Assembly (NCBI GenBank): GCA_008080945.1
Contig: VMDH01000039.1
Coordinates: forward strand, 1-46,878
Source: Gammaproteobacteria bacterium
GTDB taxonomy: Bacteria; Pseudomonadota; Gammaproteobacteria; Magnimaribacterales; D2472
Length of the DNA stretch: 46,878 nt
Reading direction: 5' to 3'
Both the position numbers and the translations under genes were made by a program. The first letter of the stretch is position 1; each line of letters begins with the position of its first letter. Below are positions 8,876-17,465 of this stretch, piece by piece. The notes under the pieces are model-generated. The model worked only from the letters and a program-made list of their open reading frames with translations. It had not been told where the DNA came from and did not search any database.

Positions 8876-8881
8876 TAAAAT
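8876..8881 (+). promoter_or_regulatory. Possible -10 element of rnpB
   Basis: TAAAAT lies seven bases before the P1 helix of the RNase P RNA, the spacing expected for a transcript that starts at P1. The -35 region (around 8853, TTCCCT) is poor, so this rests mainly on position. Confidence 0.35.
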
Positions 8882-8888
8882 GCTTTTC

Positions 8889-9210
8889 GAGTTGATCGGA
8901 TGATTGCTGAGTTATCAGAGGAAAGTCCGGACTTCAAAGAGCAAAGTGCCAGGTAACTCCTGGAGGGTGTGAACCCATGGAAAGTGCAACAGAAAATAAC
9001 CGCCTAATTGGGTAAGGGTGAAAAGGTGAGGTAAGAGCTCACCGCTTGCTTGGTAACAAGCAAGGCTGTGTAAACCCCACTTGAAGCAAGACCAAATAGG
9101 GATTCTATACAGCTGCTCGTTGTGAATTCGGGTAGGTCGCTAGAGCAATGTGGTGACATATTGTCGAGATAGATAATCATCAAGACAGAATCCGGCTTAC
9201 AGATCAACTC
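8889..9210 (+). ncRNA. rnpB: RNase P RNA, bacterial class A
   Basis: Catalytic RNA subunit of RNase P, which removes 5' leaders from tRNA precursors. The ends pair as helix P1: GAGTTGATC (8889-8897) with GATCAACTC (9202-9210). The conserved P4 strands are recognisable: GAGGAAAGTCCGGAC near the 5' end and ACAGAATCCGGCTTACAG near the 3' end, along with the AACCCATGGAAAGTGCAACAG region. About 322 nt is a little below E. coli (377 nt). It lies between rsmI and mraZ, the usual gammaproteobacterial location. No T-rich terminator is visible, so some read-through into mraZ is possible. Confidence 0.96.
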
Positions 9211-9233
9211 ACATACTTTTAAAAATCTAAAAA

Positions 9234-9281
9234 AAAGTGTGTAAAAGTGTACAAAAAGTGGTATAAAGTGTGTAATAAGTG
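9234..9281 (+). promoter_or_regulatory. Five phased AAAGTG-type repeats, probable MraZ boxes
   Basis: AAAGTG occurs at 9234, 9244, 9255 and 9265, and TAAGTG at 9276. The start-to-start spacing is 10, 11, 10 and 11 bases, so all copies face the same side of the helix. MraZ proteins are known to bind short direct repeats ahead of their own operon (TGGGN in E. coli; AAAGTG[T/G] in mycoplasmas). The array ends 18 bases before the mraZ start. A TATAAA at 9262-9267 falls inside the array and another at 9284-9289 lies just after it, so bound MraZ could block the promoter. Confidence 0.7.
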
Positions 9282-9299
9282 CAATATAAATATCACTAA

Positions 9300-9767
9300 A
9301 TGTTTGGATATAACGAAATTTCAATAGATGCAAAGGGAAGAATCTCAACTCCTGCGCGTTACAGAGAAAATTTTACGAATTCAAATACATCTAAGTTAAT
9401 CATTACAAGAGATCCACAATATCCTTGTTTAAAAATTTATCCGGAAGCCTCTTGGCAGAATTTATCAATAACTTTGCAAAAGATGCAAAGCTTGGATCCT
9501 GTAATTAGAAAATTGCAATGGACTATCCTAGGCCATGCTTCAGAATTAGATCTGGATCCAACTGGGAGAATGTTGCTTCTTATACCAGCAGATTTAAGAA
9601 CTTATGCGGGTATAAATGTTTCTGAAAAAGTTGCATTTATAGGAATGGGCGACAAATTTGAAATGTGGAATTTAGATAGCTGGCAAGCTAGGCAGGATGC
9701 AGCTCAATTGTCAACAGAGATTTTAGAAATTGTTTTACCAGAGAGCGTAAAAGCTCTTTCTTTGTAA
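9300..9767 (+). CDS. mraZ: Transcriptional regulator MraZ
   Basis: MraZ is an AbrB/SpoVT-fold DNA-binding protein that usually represses its own division and cell-wall operon. The 155 aa protein carries the two family half-motifs, DAKGR at residues 10-14 and DPTGR at 86-90. It is the first gene of the cluster and directly follows the repeat array that it probably binds. No Shine-Dalgarno sequence precedes the ATG. If the TATAAA at 9284-9289 is the -10 element, the transcript would start within a few bases of the ATG and be leaderless. ftsZ follows after 10 bases instead of the usual rsmH. Confidence 0.96.
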   Translation: MFGYNEISIDAKGRISTPARYRENFTNSNTSKLIITRDPQYPCLKIYPEASWQNLSITLQKMQSLDPVIRKLQWTILGHASELDLDPTGRMLLLIPADLRTYAGINVSEKVAFIGMGDKFEMWNLDSWQARQDAAQLSTEILEIVLPESVKALSL

Positions 9768-9777
9768 AGGGGATTGT

Positions 9778-10899
9778 ATGAATTGGGAAATTATCGACGA
9801 ATTTGCTGAACAAGCAAAAATTAAAGTTATCGGGGTGGGTGGTGCCGGAGGCAATGCCGTGATTCACATGATGAATCAAAATATTCAAGGAGTTGAATTT
9901 ATTTGTGCAAATACTGATGCTCAGGCATTAGAAAGAGCTAATGGTGCCACCATTTTAAAACTAGGCAACGGTGTAACTAAAGGGTTGGGAGCGGGAGCCA
10001 ATCCAGAAGTCGGTAGACAAGCTGCTGAAAGAGACAGAGAGGCAATAGAGGAGCTTCTCAGCGGTGCAGATATGATTTTTATCACCGCTGGCATGGGTGG
10101 AGGTACTGGAACAGGTGCTGCGCCAGTAGTAGCATCTATTGCTAAAGAGCTTGGTGCATTAACTGTGGCGGTGGTAACTAAGCCATTTAAATTTGAAGGT
10201 CCAAAAAGAACTGGGTCAGCAGAAAAAGGAATTGCTAGTCTAGTAGATGAAGTTGATAGCTTGATCACAATTCCTAATCAAAAACTTATTGATGTATTAG
10301 GCGAGAATACCTCAATGATGGATGCTTTTGCTAAAGCAGATGATGTTTTAAAAGGAGCTGTACAAGGTATTTCAGATATTATTATGAAGCCAGGTTACAT
10401 CAATGTTGACTTTGCCGATGTAAAAACTGTTATGTCAGAGAAAGGTATTGCGATGATGGGAACAGGTAGGTCCGGAGCTAAAGACAGAGGTATTGAAGCA
10501 GCATCTCAAGCAGTTGGCAGTGAGTTATTAGAGGATATTGATCTCAAAAATGCTAGAGGTGTTTTAGTTAATATTACAGCTAAAGAGCCAACCTTGGGAG
10601 ATTACAATGAAGTCAGCTCTGTTGTTGAAAAATTCATTGCAGAAGATGCCACAATAATCTACGGAACCGTCGTTGATGACACTTTTGCCGATGAGGACCT
10701 TATGGTTACCGTTGTAGCAACAGGCGTCTCACAAAAATCCCCAAAACTAGCTGTAGATAATGTAAGACCAACTATAAAGCTTAATCCGGTTGGTTTAGAT
10801 AGTGACAAAACAAAACAAGTTGCAAACGTTGGCGCATCGTCTGCAGAGGATATTGATTTCCTCGATGTGCCAACATTTATGAGAAAACAAGTAGATTAA
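9778..10899 (+). CDS. ftsZ: Cell division protein FtsZ
   Basis: Tubulin-like GTPase that forms the cytokinetic Z ring. The GTP-binding tubulin signature GGGTGTG is at 107-113 and the T7 loop is NVDFAD (209-214). After a linker of only about 45 residues the C-terminal conserved peptide reads LDVPTFMRKQVD, the segment that binds FtsA and other partners. A good ribosome binding site, AAAGGGGAT, precedes the ATG. Its location is unusual: between mraZ and rsmH, whereas it normally follows ftsA near the end of the cluster. Its stop overlaps the rsmH start (TAATG), so it is integrated in the operon, not a loose insertion. It is the only ftsZ seen in the window. Confidence 0.99.
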   Translation: MNWEIIDEFAEQAKIKVIGVGGAGGNAVIHMMNQNIQGVEFICANTDAQALERANGATILKLGNGVTKGLGAGANPEVGRQAAERDREAIEELLSGADMIFITAGMGGGTGTGAAPVVASIAKELGALTVAVVTKPFKFEGPKRTGSAEKGIASLVDEVDSLITIPNQKLIDVLGENTSMMDAFAKADDVLKGAVQGISDIIMKPGYINVDFADVKTVMSEKGIAMMGTGRSGAKDRGIEAASQAVGSELLEDIDLKNARGVLVNITAKEPTLGDYNEVSSVVEKFIAEDATIIYGTVVDDTFADEDLMVTVVATGVSQKSPKLAVDNVRPTIKLNPVGLDSDKTKQVANVGASSAEDIDFLDVPTFMRKQVD

Positions 10900-11795
10900 T
10901 GACTCATATTCCAGTTTTACTGGAAGAGTCAGTTGATTTACTTGTCCATAATCCAAATGGCGTATACATCGATGGAACCTTTGGAAGGGGAGGCCATTCT
11001 AAAAAGATTCTTTCAAAATTAAGCAGCAAGGGTAGCCTCATAGCTTTTGATAAGGATCTAGAGGCAGTAAATTTTGCTAAATCTACAATATCTGATAAAA
11101 GGTTCTCTATTTTTCACGGAACTTTAAACTCTAAATCGATTAAACATCTTACATATGGTGTGGACGGAATACTTTTTGATTTTGGTCTTTGCTCCACTCA
11201 ATTAGATGACGCTGAAAGAGGATTTAGCTTTGGTAAAGCTGGTCCACTAGATATGCGTATGAACCAAGAGAGTGGGATTTCGGCAATGGAATGGCTATCT
11301 AAAGCCACTGAAAAAGAGATTGCCGACGTATTATGGAAATATGGTGAGGAGAAACATTCTAAGTCAATTGCAAGATTAATCACTAATACTCAACAACGGC
11401 AACCTATTACTTCAACTGCGAAGCTAGCTGGGTTGATCGAGGAAAAATTTCCCAGAGTTGGAAGAAAACATCCCGCTACTAAGACTTTTCAAGCTATAAG
11501 AATTTATATAAATGATGAGATTGAAGATTTAAAAATTAACTTATTAACTGCTGATCATTTGCTTAGCTCAGGCGGAATTATTGTAACCATAGCTTTCCAT
11601 TCGCTTGAGGACAGAGAAATAAAAGAGTTTTTTAAGCCCTCTAGGACAGAAGTTCATAAAGATATTCCATTAAACCCAATCATTGAAAAAAAATATAATA
11701 GTATTACTAACAAGTTAAAGCCAACTCCTGAAGAAATTTTAAACAATCAAAGATCAAGAAGCGCTATTCTGAGGGCATATCAGAAAAATGAATAA
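10899..11795 (+). CDS. rsmH: 16S rRNA (cytosine(1402)-N4)-methyltransferase
   Basis: RsmH (MraW) adds the N4-methyl group to C1402 of 16S rRNA, the same nucleotide that RsmI modifies on the ribose; the two enzymes are encoded 2 kb apart here. The 298 aa sequence starts HIPVLLEESVDLL, has the SAM loop DGTFGRGGHS, and the MraW blocks DFGLCSTQLDDAERGFSF, PLDMRMNQ and AFHSLEDREIKEFF. Length is close to E. coli (313). It overlaps ftsZ upstream (TAATG) and ftsL downstream by eight bases. Confidence 0.98.
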   Translation: MTHIPVLLEESVDLLVHNPNGVYIDGTFGRGGHSKKILSKLSSKGSLIAFDKDLEAVNFAKSTISDKRFSIFHGTLNSKSIKHLTYGVDGILFDFGLCSTQLDDAERGFSFGKAGPLDMRMNQESGISAMEWLSKATEKEIADVLWKYGEEKHSKSIARLITNTQQRQPITSTAKLAGLIEEKFPRVGRKHPATKTFQAIRIYINDEIEDLKINLLTADHLLSSGGIIVTIAFHSLEDREIKEFFKPSRTEVHKDIPLNPIIEKKYNSITNKLKPTPEEILNNQRSRSAILRAYQKNE

Positions 11796-12033
11796 ACTAA
11801 CTTTTATTTTAGTGTGCTCAGTATTTATTAATGTCTTATTAGCACTTTATTTAGTAAAGGTTCGCTGGGAAAATGTCCAACTAACCGAAAATATCGAAGC
11901 ATTAACAATTCAAAATAATAAAGTTTTGGAATTGCATACAAAATTAATAACTGAACTCAATATTCTCAATTCAAATGCTAAGAATGAGAATATTGCTAAA
12001 GAGAAACTTCAGATGATAGATCCTGATGGGTAG
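11788..12033 (+). CDS. ftsL: Cell division protein FtsL
   Basis: Small bitopic membrane protein that forms the FtsQLB complex and activates FtsWI. The 81 aa protein has a hydrophobic segment at about 3-23 followed by a heptad-rich coiled coil (about 27-75), the expected FtsL design. Sequence identity in this family is weak; the call rests on size, topology and the invariant position between rsmH and ftsI. It overlaps both neighbours by eight bases. Confidence 0.88.
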   Translation: MNKLTFILVCSVFINVLLALYLVKVRWENVQLTENIEALTIQNNKVLELHTKLITELNILNSNAKNENIAKEKLQMIDPDG

Positions 12034-13633
12034 CACGCTAGGATTAAAAAACTGGCGCGCAATATTGATTTTTCTATTCTTTGGAATTTTCTTTTTATGC
12101 ATCATTTTCAAGATGTCCCATCTTGCCCTTATACAAGACGAATACCTCAGTAACAAAGGAAAAGACTTAAGCGAGGGATTGAGACCCATTAAGGTGTTAA
12201 GAGCATCAATTTATGATCGCAATAATGTCCCTTTAGCAACAACTATTAAAAGATATGATCTTTATGGGCTTAAAGGCTTGAAAGAGGGTGATGTACCCAA
12301 TTTTTTTAATAACAATTTGTCACATTTTAAGGACAATATACTTACCAAGAAGAGTCTCATAAAAAAGGATTTATCTCTTGAAGATTTAGAATTCGTAAAG
12401 AAATTAAGGAATAATTTACTTGAAATAGAGGAGCACCAAACAAGAATATATCCATTTGCTGAACAATTTTCTAATATTATTGGTTTTTCAGGAAAAGATG
12501 GAAAAGGTTTAGAAGGAATTGAGTTAATTTATGATGAGTTACTCAGTGGAACTGATGGCTCAAAAAAAATTTTTAAGAATCGAAATCAGCAACCCTTTAA
12601 AAAACCTTTAATTATTCAAGAACCAAAAAATGGACTCGATATAACTCTTACCCTAGATAAGGATTATCAATTTATTGCCTTCAAAAACTTAATTGAGGGA
12701 GCAAAAAAATTCCAAGCCTCTGGTGGGAGTGTTGTCATACTGGATAACAAACTTGGTGAAGTCTTGGCTGCTGCTAGTTTTCCATCCTATAACCCAAATA
12801 ATCCAAGCAGAAAGATTCAGCGCAACAGAGTTTTTCTCGATGCTTATGAGCCAGGATCGATTATGAAGCCTTTTGCGTACGCCCTTGCCTTAAAAAATAA
12901 TACTCTTGAAGCTAATGCTATTATTGATACAAATCCTGGATCATTAACACTAAATGGCCAAAAAATTGTTGACCCAAGAAACTATCAAGAAATTACAGCA
13001 AGAGAGGTCATTGCTAAATCGAGCCAAGTTGGAGCATCTTTAATTTCAATTTCAATACCAAGCAATGAATTTATTGAAGGCATGAAGAGTTTTGGGTTTT
13101 CAAAACCTATATCTATAGACTTCCCATCTATAAATTTTGGAATAATAAATCAAAGAGAAAATATTTCACAACATGAAATAGCAAGCTTAGGATTTGGATA
13201 TGGTTTAACTGCTTCTCCTATACAAATTGCAAGAGCATTTTCTATTTTTGCAAACGATGGAGTTTTGAAAGATTTTGTAATGATTAAAGGTGATTATGTA
13301 TACGAAGATAAAGTTTTAGATGAAACAATTAGTAATGAAATTATTCAGGCACTTGAGTTGGTTGTGCAAGATGGAACTGGAACATTAGCCAGATCAGATT
13401 TTGCTAAAGTTGTTGGAAAAACAGGAACCACCCATAAAGTAAGCTCTTCAGGGGGATATGATAAATCAAGCTACACAGCCTCATTTGCTGGCATCGCAGA
13501 AATGGGAGATAAGTCCCTTACTATTTTTGTATCTATGGATGAGCCAGGTCTTAACAGATACAGTGGAGGGACGGTAGCTGCACCTGTATTTGCAAGTATT
13601 ATCCAAGACTTACACCAATTATCACTGCAATGA
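12026..13633 (+). CDS. ftsI: Peptidoglycan D,D-transpeptidase FtsI (PBP3)
   Basis: Septal class B penicillin-binding protein that cross-links peptidoglycan with its partner FtsW. It has an N-terminal membrane anchor (about 10-34), a PBP dimerisation domain starting near RASIYDR, and a transpeptidase domain. The catalytic serine is Ser278 with Lys281 (SIMK) and the third motif is KTGT at 465-468. The second motif, normally SxN, reads S332-S333-Q334 (CAA codon). PSYNPNNP is the typical FtsI/PBP2 block. Length 535 aa is slightly below E. coli (588) and the C-terminal extension is absent. It overlaps ftsL by eight bases and murE by four. Confidence 0.96.
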   Translation: MGSTLGLKNWRAILIFLFFGIFFLCIIFKMSHLALIQDEYLSNKGKDLSEGLRPIKVLRASIYDRNNVPLATTIKRYDLYGLKGLKEGDVPNFFNNNLSHFKDNILTKKSLIKKDLSLEDLEFVKKLRNNLLEIEEHQTRIYPFAEQFSNIIGFSGKDGKGLEGIELIYDELLSGTDGSKKIFKNRNQQPFKKPLIIQEPKNGLDITLTLDKDYQFIAFKNLIEGAKKFQASGGSVVILDNKLGEVLAAASFPSYNPNNPSRKIQRNRVFLDAYEPGSIMKPFAYALALKNNTLEANAIIDTNPGSLTLNGQKIVDPRNYQEITAREVIAKSSQVGASLISISIPSNEFIEGMKSFGFSKPISIDFPSINFGIINQRENISQHEIASLGFGYGLTASPIQIARAFSIFANDGVLKDFVMIKGDYVYEDKVLDETISNEIIQALELVVQDGTGTLARSDFAKVVGKTGTTHKVSSSGGYDKSSYTASFAGIAEMGDKSLTIFVSMDEPGLNRYSGGTVAAPVFASIIQDLHQLSLQ

Positions 13634-15045
13634 GAGCCAATATTTTTCAACAATATTTTGGCGACAAAATTAAGATAAAAAAAGATTTTCATATTACCGA
13701 CCACTCAAAAAAATTAACTACTAATAGTATTTTTTTTGCTAGGCAGGGCGTTTACTCTCACGGAAATGATTTTATTAATGACAATCTTATTCAGAAGGCT
13801 AAATTTATATTTAGCTCAAAAAGAGCCAAGGTCAAAAGCGATAATTTTATTTATGTTCCAAATTTAGAATCCAAGCTTTTAAATTTCTTGTTTGCATATT
13901 GGGATATTCCAAAGACCACAAAGTTTTATGGAATTACAGGAACCAATGGTAAAACTACAACTGCATTTATCTTGTATCAATTACTAAAGAAACTTAACAA
14001 GAATGTTGTCTACATTGGCACTATCGGGGCACATATTAATTCTAAGTGGTATAAGGTTTCCAATACAACACCAGGATTATTTAATTTATTTCAGTTAATA
14101 GGAAGGCAAAAAGATAAGGATGAGCTTTGCGTAGTGCTCGAGGTTTCATCGCATGCCTTGGATCAGGAGAGACTGGGAAAATTAAGGTTTGACTCATCGT
14201 TGATTACCAACATTGCATCTGATCATTTGGATTATCACAAATCTCAAGAGAATTATGAGAACGCTAAGCTAAAAATTATTTCCAAAACCAAGGGACCAGT
14301 TTTTTGTGCAGGTAATTCATACAAAATACTTGAAAACAAATCAGCTTTCTTAAATTCAACTAAGCCTATTAAAATTGAATACCACAGGAATAATAAAGAC
14401 CCAAAGGCAATAAGCTATGAGCTTAATAAATCACTGCTTAAATTTAACTTGGATTCCGCAACTAGATTAAGTTTTGCAAGTCCATTTCAAGACAGCTTAA
14501 ATAATTTAAACTTTGTATCAGCTTTATCAATGTTATCTGCCATAGATAAGCGCTATCTTAATAACCTAAGTACATCAAATTTAAAATTACCTAAAGGGCG
14601 CTTTGAGTTAATTCCATTAAAGCAAAATAAAACCATCATTGTAGATTTTGCTCATGATCATAACTCTATGAAAGCCCTTCTGAAGGAAACCAGCAAGGAT
14701 TTCAAACATAAGGTAGTGGTTTTTGGTTGTGGAGGTAACAGAGATCGAGCAAAAAGACCAAAAATGATGAAGATTGCCATCAAATATGCTGATGAAATTA
14801 TTTTTACTTCCGATAATTCTAGAAATGAAACTTTTCAATCTATTGCTGAAGATGCACTCTCAGGAAGAAAAGAATCAAAAGTAAAGCTCATTGAAAATAG
14901 AGGAGATGCCATAATAGAGGGCATCTCCAGAATGCAAACCAATGGCGTATTATATGTATTGGGGAGAGGCCATGAAACAATTCTTGAGATTGGTAACAAG
15001 AAGACCTTTTTCAATGATGCAAATTTTATAAGGAAGAGTATTTGA
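13630..15045 (+). CDS. murE: UDP-MurNAc-L-Ala-D-Glu: meso-diaminopimelate ligase
   Basis: MurE adds the third residue of the stem peptide in an ATP-dependent cytoplasmic reaction. The P-loop is GTNGKTT (104-110), the likely carbamylated Lys is Lys213, and the diaminopimelate-contact regions are D395-N396-S397-R398 and GRGHE (445-449). The usual DNPR signature of mDAP-adding enzymes is DNSR here, with the contact residues Asp and Arg kept; lysine-adding enzymes have a different motif, so mDAP remains the best guess. The central block normally reading YAHTPD is FAHDHN. Length 471 aa is near the E. coli 495. The ATG overlaps the ftsI stop. Confidence 0.94.
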   Translation: MRANIFQQYFGDKIKIKKDFHITDHSKKLTTNSIFFARQGVYSHGNDFINDNLIQKAKFIFSSKRAKVKSDNFIYVPNLESKLLNFLFAYWDIPKTTKFYGITGTNGKTTTAFILYQLLKKLNKNVVYIGTIGAHINSKWYKVSNTTPGLFNLFQLIGRQKDKDELCVVLEVSSHALDQERLGKLRFDSSLITNIASDHLDYHKSQENYENAKLKIISKTKGPVFCAGNSYKILENKSAFLNSTKPIKIEYHRNNKDPKAISYELNKSLLKFNLDSATRLSFASPFQDSLNNLNFVSALSMLSAIDKRYLNNLSTSNLKLPKGRFELIPLKQNKTIIVDFAHDHNSMKALLKETSKDFKHKVVVFGCGGNRDRAKRPKMMKIAIKYADEIIFTSDNSRNETFQSIAEDALSGRKESKVKLIENRGDAIIEGISRMQTNGVLYVLGRGHETILEIGNKKTFFNDANFIRKSI

Positions 15046-16385
15046 GGATTCTACATAACGTCAATCAAGTCTATAGCTTCTTAAATATATCCAAGACTTC
15101 AGATCCTTTGCCTATTAAGTCAATCTGTATAAATTCAAAACAGGCATCTAAGCATTCACTCTTCTTTGGATTGCCTGGAGAAAATACCGATGGAAGTAAA
15201 TATTTTGAGGAAGCCTTAGCAAAAGAAGCAGCTCTATGCATTATCAAGCACGGCTTTACTGATCAGAAAAATCATACTGCTCTTTTAGAGTGTGAGGATG
15301 TTTTATTTACCATGACTGAGCTCAGCAAGGCTTGTAGACAAATCTTTAAGGGTAAAGTTATTGGAATCACGGGTAGCAATGGCAAAACCACAACCAAAGA
15401 AATTATAAAGCAAGCTTTGCCAAATATTTTTGCAACAGAAGGCAATCTTAATAATGAAATAGGGGTACCTATCAATATCCTTAATCTAGAAGATTCTCAT
15501 CATTATGCTGCTATTGAAATGGGAGCAGCTAAGATGGGAGATATAAAATATTTATCATCTATTGCTCTTCAGGATATTGGAGTTATCACATCTATAGGTA
15601 GGTCTCATATTTCAGGGTTTGGATCAGTAGAAGCTATTCTTGAAGAAAAATCAGAAATTATTAAAAACCTTCCTGCCGATGGCTTGGCTGTAGTACCTTT
15701 TGGACAACATGTCGACTTTTGGAATTCTGTAAAAACATCAGAAAAGCTAGTTACCTTTGGTTTAGACCGAAGAGCTGATTATTGTTTCGAGATAGTAAGT
15801 AATGATTTAGACAACAGCCAACAAAAAATTGAGGTATTTATTAAACAAAAAAGCATTGGATTTTTTTACTCAAATTTACTGGGTGCCCATAATGCTCTCA
15901 ATCTAGGAGCAGCCTTTGCAGTTTGTCATAACTTGGGTTTGCAGCTTGAAGAGTTTAGTAATAGATTAAAAGAGCTTTCAAATATTCACAATCGTCTTGG
16001 GTTGGCAAAATGGATTAAAAATTCAACAATAATTGATGATACTTACAATGCTAACCCAGATTCGACAATTGCTGCATTAAAATACCTTGCAAGCTTCAGC
16101 GGCAAAGAGAAAATTGCTGTTTTGGGTGATATGTTAGAACTGGGCAACGACTCCAAGGAGTATCACTCAAATATTGGAGAGATGGCAAAGGCTTTGGATA
16201 TCGATATACTGCTTGGATTTGGCGAATTCATGCAATATGCTGTAGAAAGCTTCGGGAGCAATGGAATTTTCTTTACAAGGGAAGCAGAGCTAAAAGAATA
16301 TTTGAAAGAATATGCTGCAGTCGATAAGGTATTTCTTTTAAAGGGATCCCGTGGCATGAAGATGGAGCGATTTAAAATAATATGA
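15042..16385 (+). CDS. murF: UDP-MurNAc-tripeptide: D-alanyl-D-alanine ligase
   Basis: MurF adds the D-Ala-D-Ala dipeptide to complete UDP-MurNAc-pentapeptide. The 447 aa protein has the P-loop [13 protein letters not shown], the block [13 protein letters not shown] and the family motif [10 protein letters not shown], with LGDMLELG near the C-terminus. It starts with TTG inside the murE stop region (overlap of four bases); no in-frame ATG nearby gives a full N-terminus. The dipeptide donor enzyme Ddl and the racemase Alr are also encoded in this window, as is the next enzyme MraY, whose ATG overlaps the stop. Confidence 0.97.
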   Translation: MRILHNVNQVYSFLNISKTSDPLPIKSICINSKQASKHSLFFGLPGENTDGSKYFEEALAKEAALCIIKHGFTDQKNHTALLECEDVLFTMTELSKACRQIFKGKVIGITGSNGKTTTKEIIKQALPNIFATEGNLNNEIGVPINILNLEDSHHYAAIEMGAAKMGDIKYLSSIALQDIGVITSIGRSHISGFGSVEAILEEKSEIIKNLPADGLAVVPFGQHVDFWNSVKTSEKLVTFGLDRRADYCFEIVSNDLDNSQQKIEVFIKQKSIGFFYSNLLGAHNALNLGAAFAVCHNLGLQLEEFSNRLKELSNIHNRLGLAKWIKNSTIIDDTYNANPDSTIAALKYLASFSGKEKIAVLGDMLELGNDSKEYHSNIGEMAKALDIDILLGFGEFMQYAVESFGSNGIFFTREAELKEYLKEYAAVDKVFLLKGSRGMKMERFKII

Positions 16386-17461
16386 TTGAATATTTAAGTA
16401 ATTATCTTATTGAATATAATCAGAATTTTGCTGTTCTAAATTATCTGACTCTTAGAACTGTGGCAGGAACTATCACTGCTTTACTTATTGCAATATTTTT
16501 TGGGCAGTTTCTAATTGATACTCTTTCTAAATTTCAATTTTCTCAGACTATAAGAGAAGATGGGCCAAAGACACATTTATCAAAATCTGGAACCCCCACC
16601 ATGGGGGGCATTCTAATCATTATCAGTCTTTTGATTTCAAACCTACTCTGGAGTGACTTAAGTAACCCTTTTATTTGGATTTTACTTTGGGCCACGATTT
16701 CTTTTGGATTCATTGGATTTATGGATGATTTTTTAAAGATTAAATATAAAAACTCAATAGGACTAACTAGTTTCCAAAAGATTTTTTTTCAAAGCTTGGC
16801 AGCTTTAATTGCTATCAGCTTATACATCTTCAACTTTGGGACAGAAACTTATCTAATGCTTCCTTTTTATAAGGATTTTATTTTTGAGATCGGGATCTTG
16901 TTTTTTATTGTTTTTAGTTGGTTTGTGATTGTGGGTTCCTCAAATGCAGTAAATTTAACGGATGGGTTAGATGGGTTAGCTATTTTGCCGGTAATTTTGA
17001 TTGCAGGAGCACTTGGAATAATTGCTTATGCATCTGGTAACACCATCATTGCTGATTATCTCTACATACCCTACATTCCAAACTCAGGTGAGCTGATAGT
17101 CTTTTGCGGGTCTGTGATTGGAGCAGGCATTGGTTTTCTTTGGTTTAACTCTTATCCAGCACAAGTATTCATGGGCGATGTGGGCTCTTTAACCTTGGGA
17201 GCAATTCTAGGTTGTATGGCAGTCTTATTAAGGCATGAAGTCGTCTTTGCAATCATGGCAGGTGTATTTGTCATGGAAGCCATGAGCGTGATCATTCAGG
17301 TTACATCTTACAAAACTCGCAGAAAAAGAGTGTTCTTAATGGCGCCCATTCACCATCATTTCGAACTAAAAGGCTGGCCTGAACCTAAGATCATTGTTAG
17401 GTTCTGGATCATTACTTTGCTCTTGATACTAGTAGCTTTAGCATCTCTAAAGATTAGGTAA
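16382..17461 (+). CDS. mraY: Phospho-N-acetylmuramoyl-pentapeptide-transferase
   Basis: MraY transfers phospho-MurNAc-pentapeptide to undecaprenyl phosphate to make lipid I at the inner membrane. The 359 aa polytopic protein carries the family signatures [16 protein letters not shown] (catalytic Asp pair), [10 protein letters not shown] and the histidine motif [15 protein letters not shown]. Length and about ten hydrophobic segments match E. coli MraY (360 aa). It starts with ATGA overlapping the murF stop, and murD follows after four bases, the only gap between genes from ftsZ to ftsA. Confidence 0.98.
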   Translation: MIEYLSNYLIEYNQNFAVLNYLTLRTVAGTITALLIAIFFGQFLIDTLSKFQFSQTIREDGPKTHLSKSGTPTMGGILIIISLLISNLLWSDLSNPFIWILLWATISFGFIGFMDDFLKIKYKNSIGLTSFQKIFFQSLAALIAISLYIFNFGTETYLMLPFYKDFIFEIGILFFIVFSWFVIVGSSNAVNLTDGLDGLAILPVILIAGALGIIAYASGNTIIADYLYIPYIPNSGELIVFCGSVIGAGIGFLWFNSYPAQVFMGDVGSLTLGAILGCMAVLLRHEVVFAIMAGVFVMEAMSVIIQVTSYKTRRKRVFLMAPIHHHFELKGWPEPKIIVRFWIITLLLILVALASLKIR

Positions 17462-17465
17462 TACC

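Noticed and set aside
9211-9242. Hairpin ACATACTTTT/AAAAGTGTGT after rnpB as a terminator
   Set aside because: The stem has one G-U pair and no T-tract follows. Its 3' arm is part of the regular AAAGTG repeat array, which explains the sequence better.
9004-9348. Minus-strand reading frame of 114 codons across rnpB and the start of mraZ
   Set aside because: It lies antisense to the well-supported RNase P RNA and shows no protein family features.
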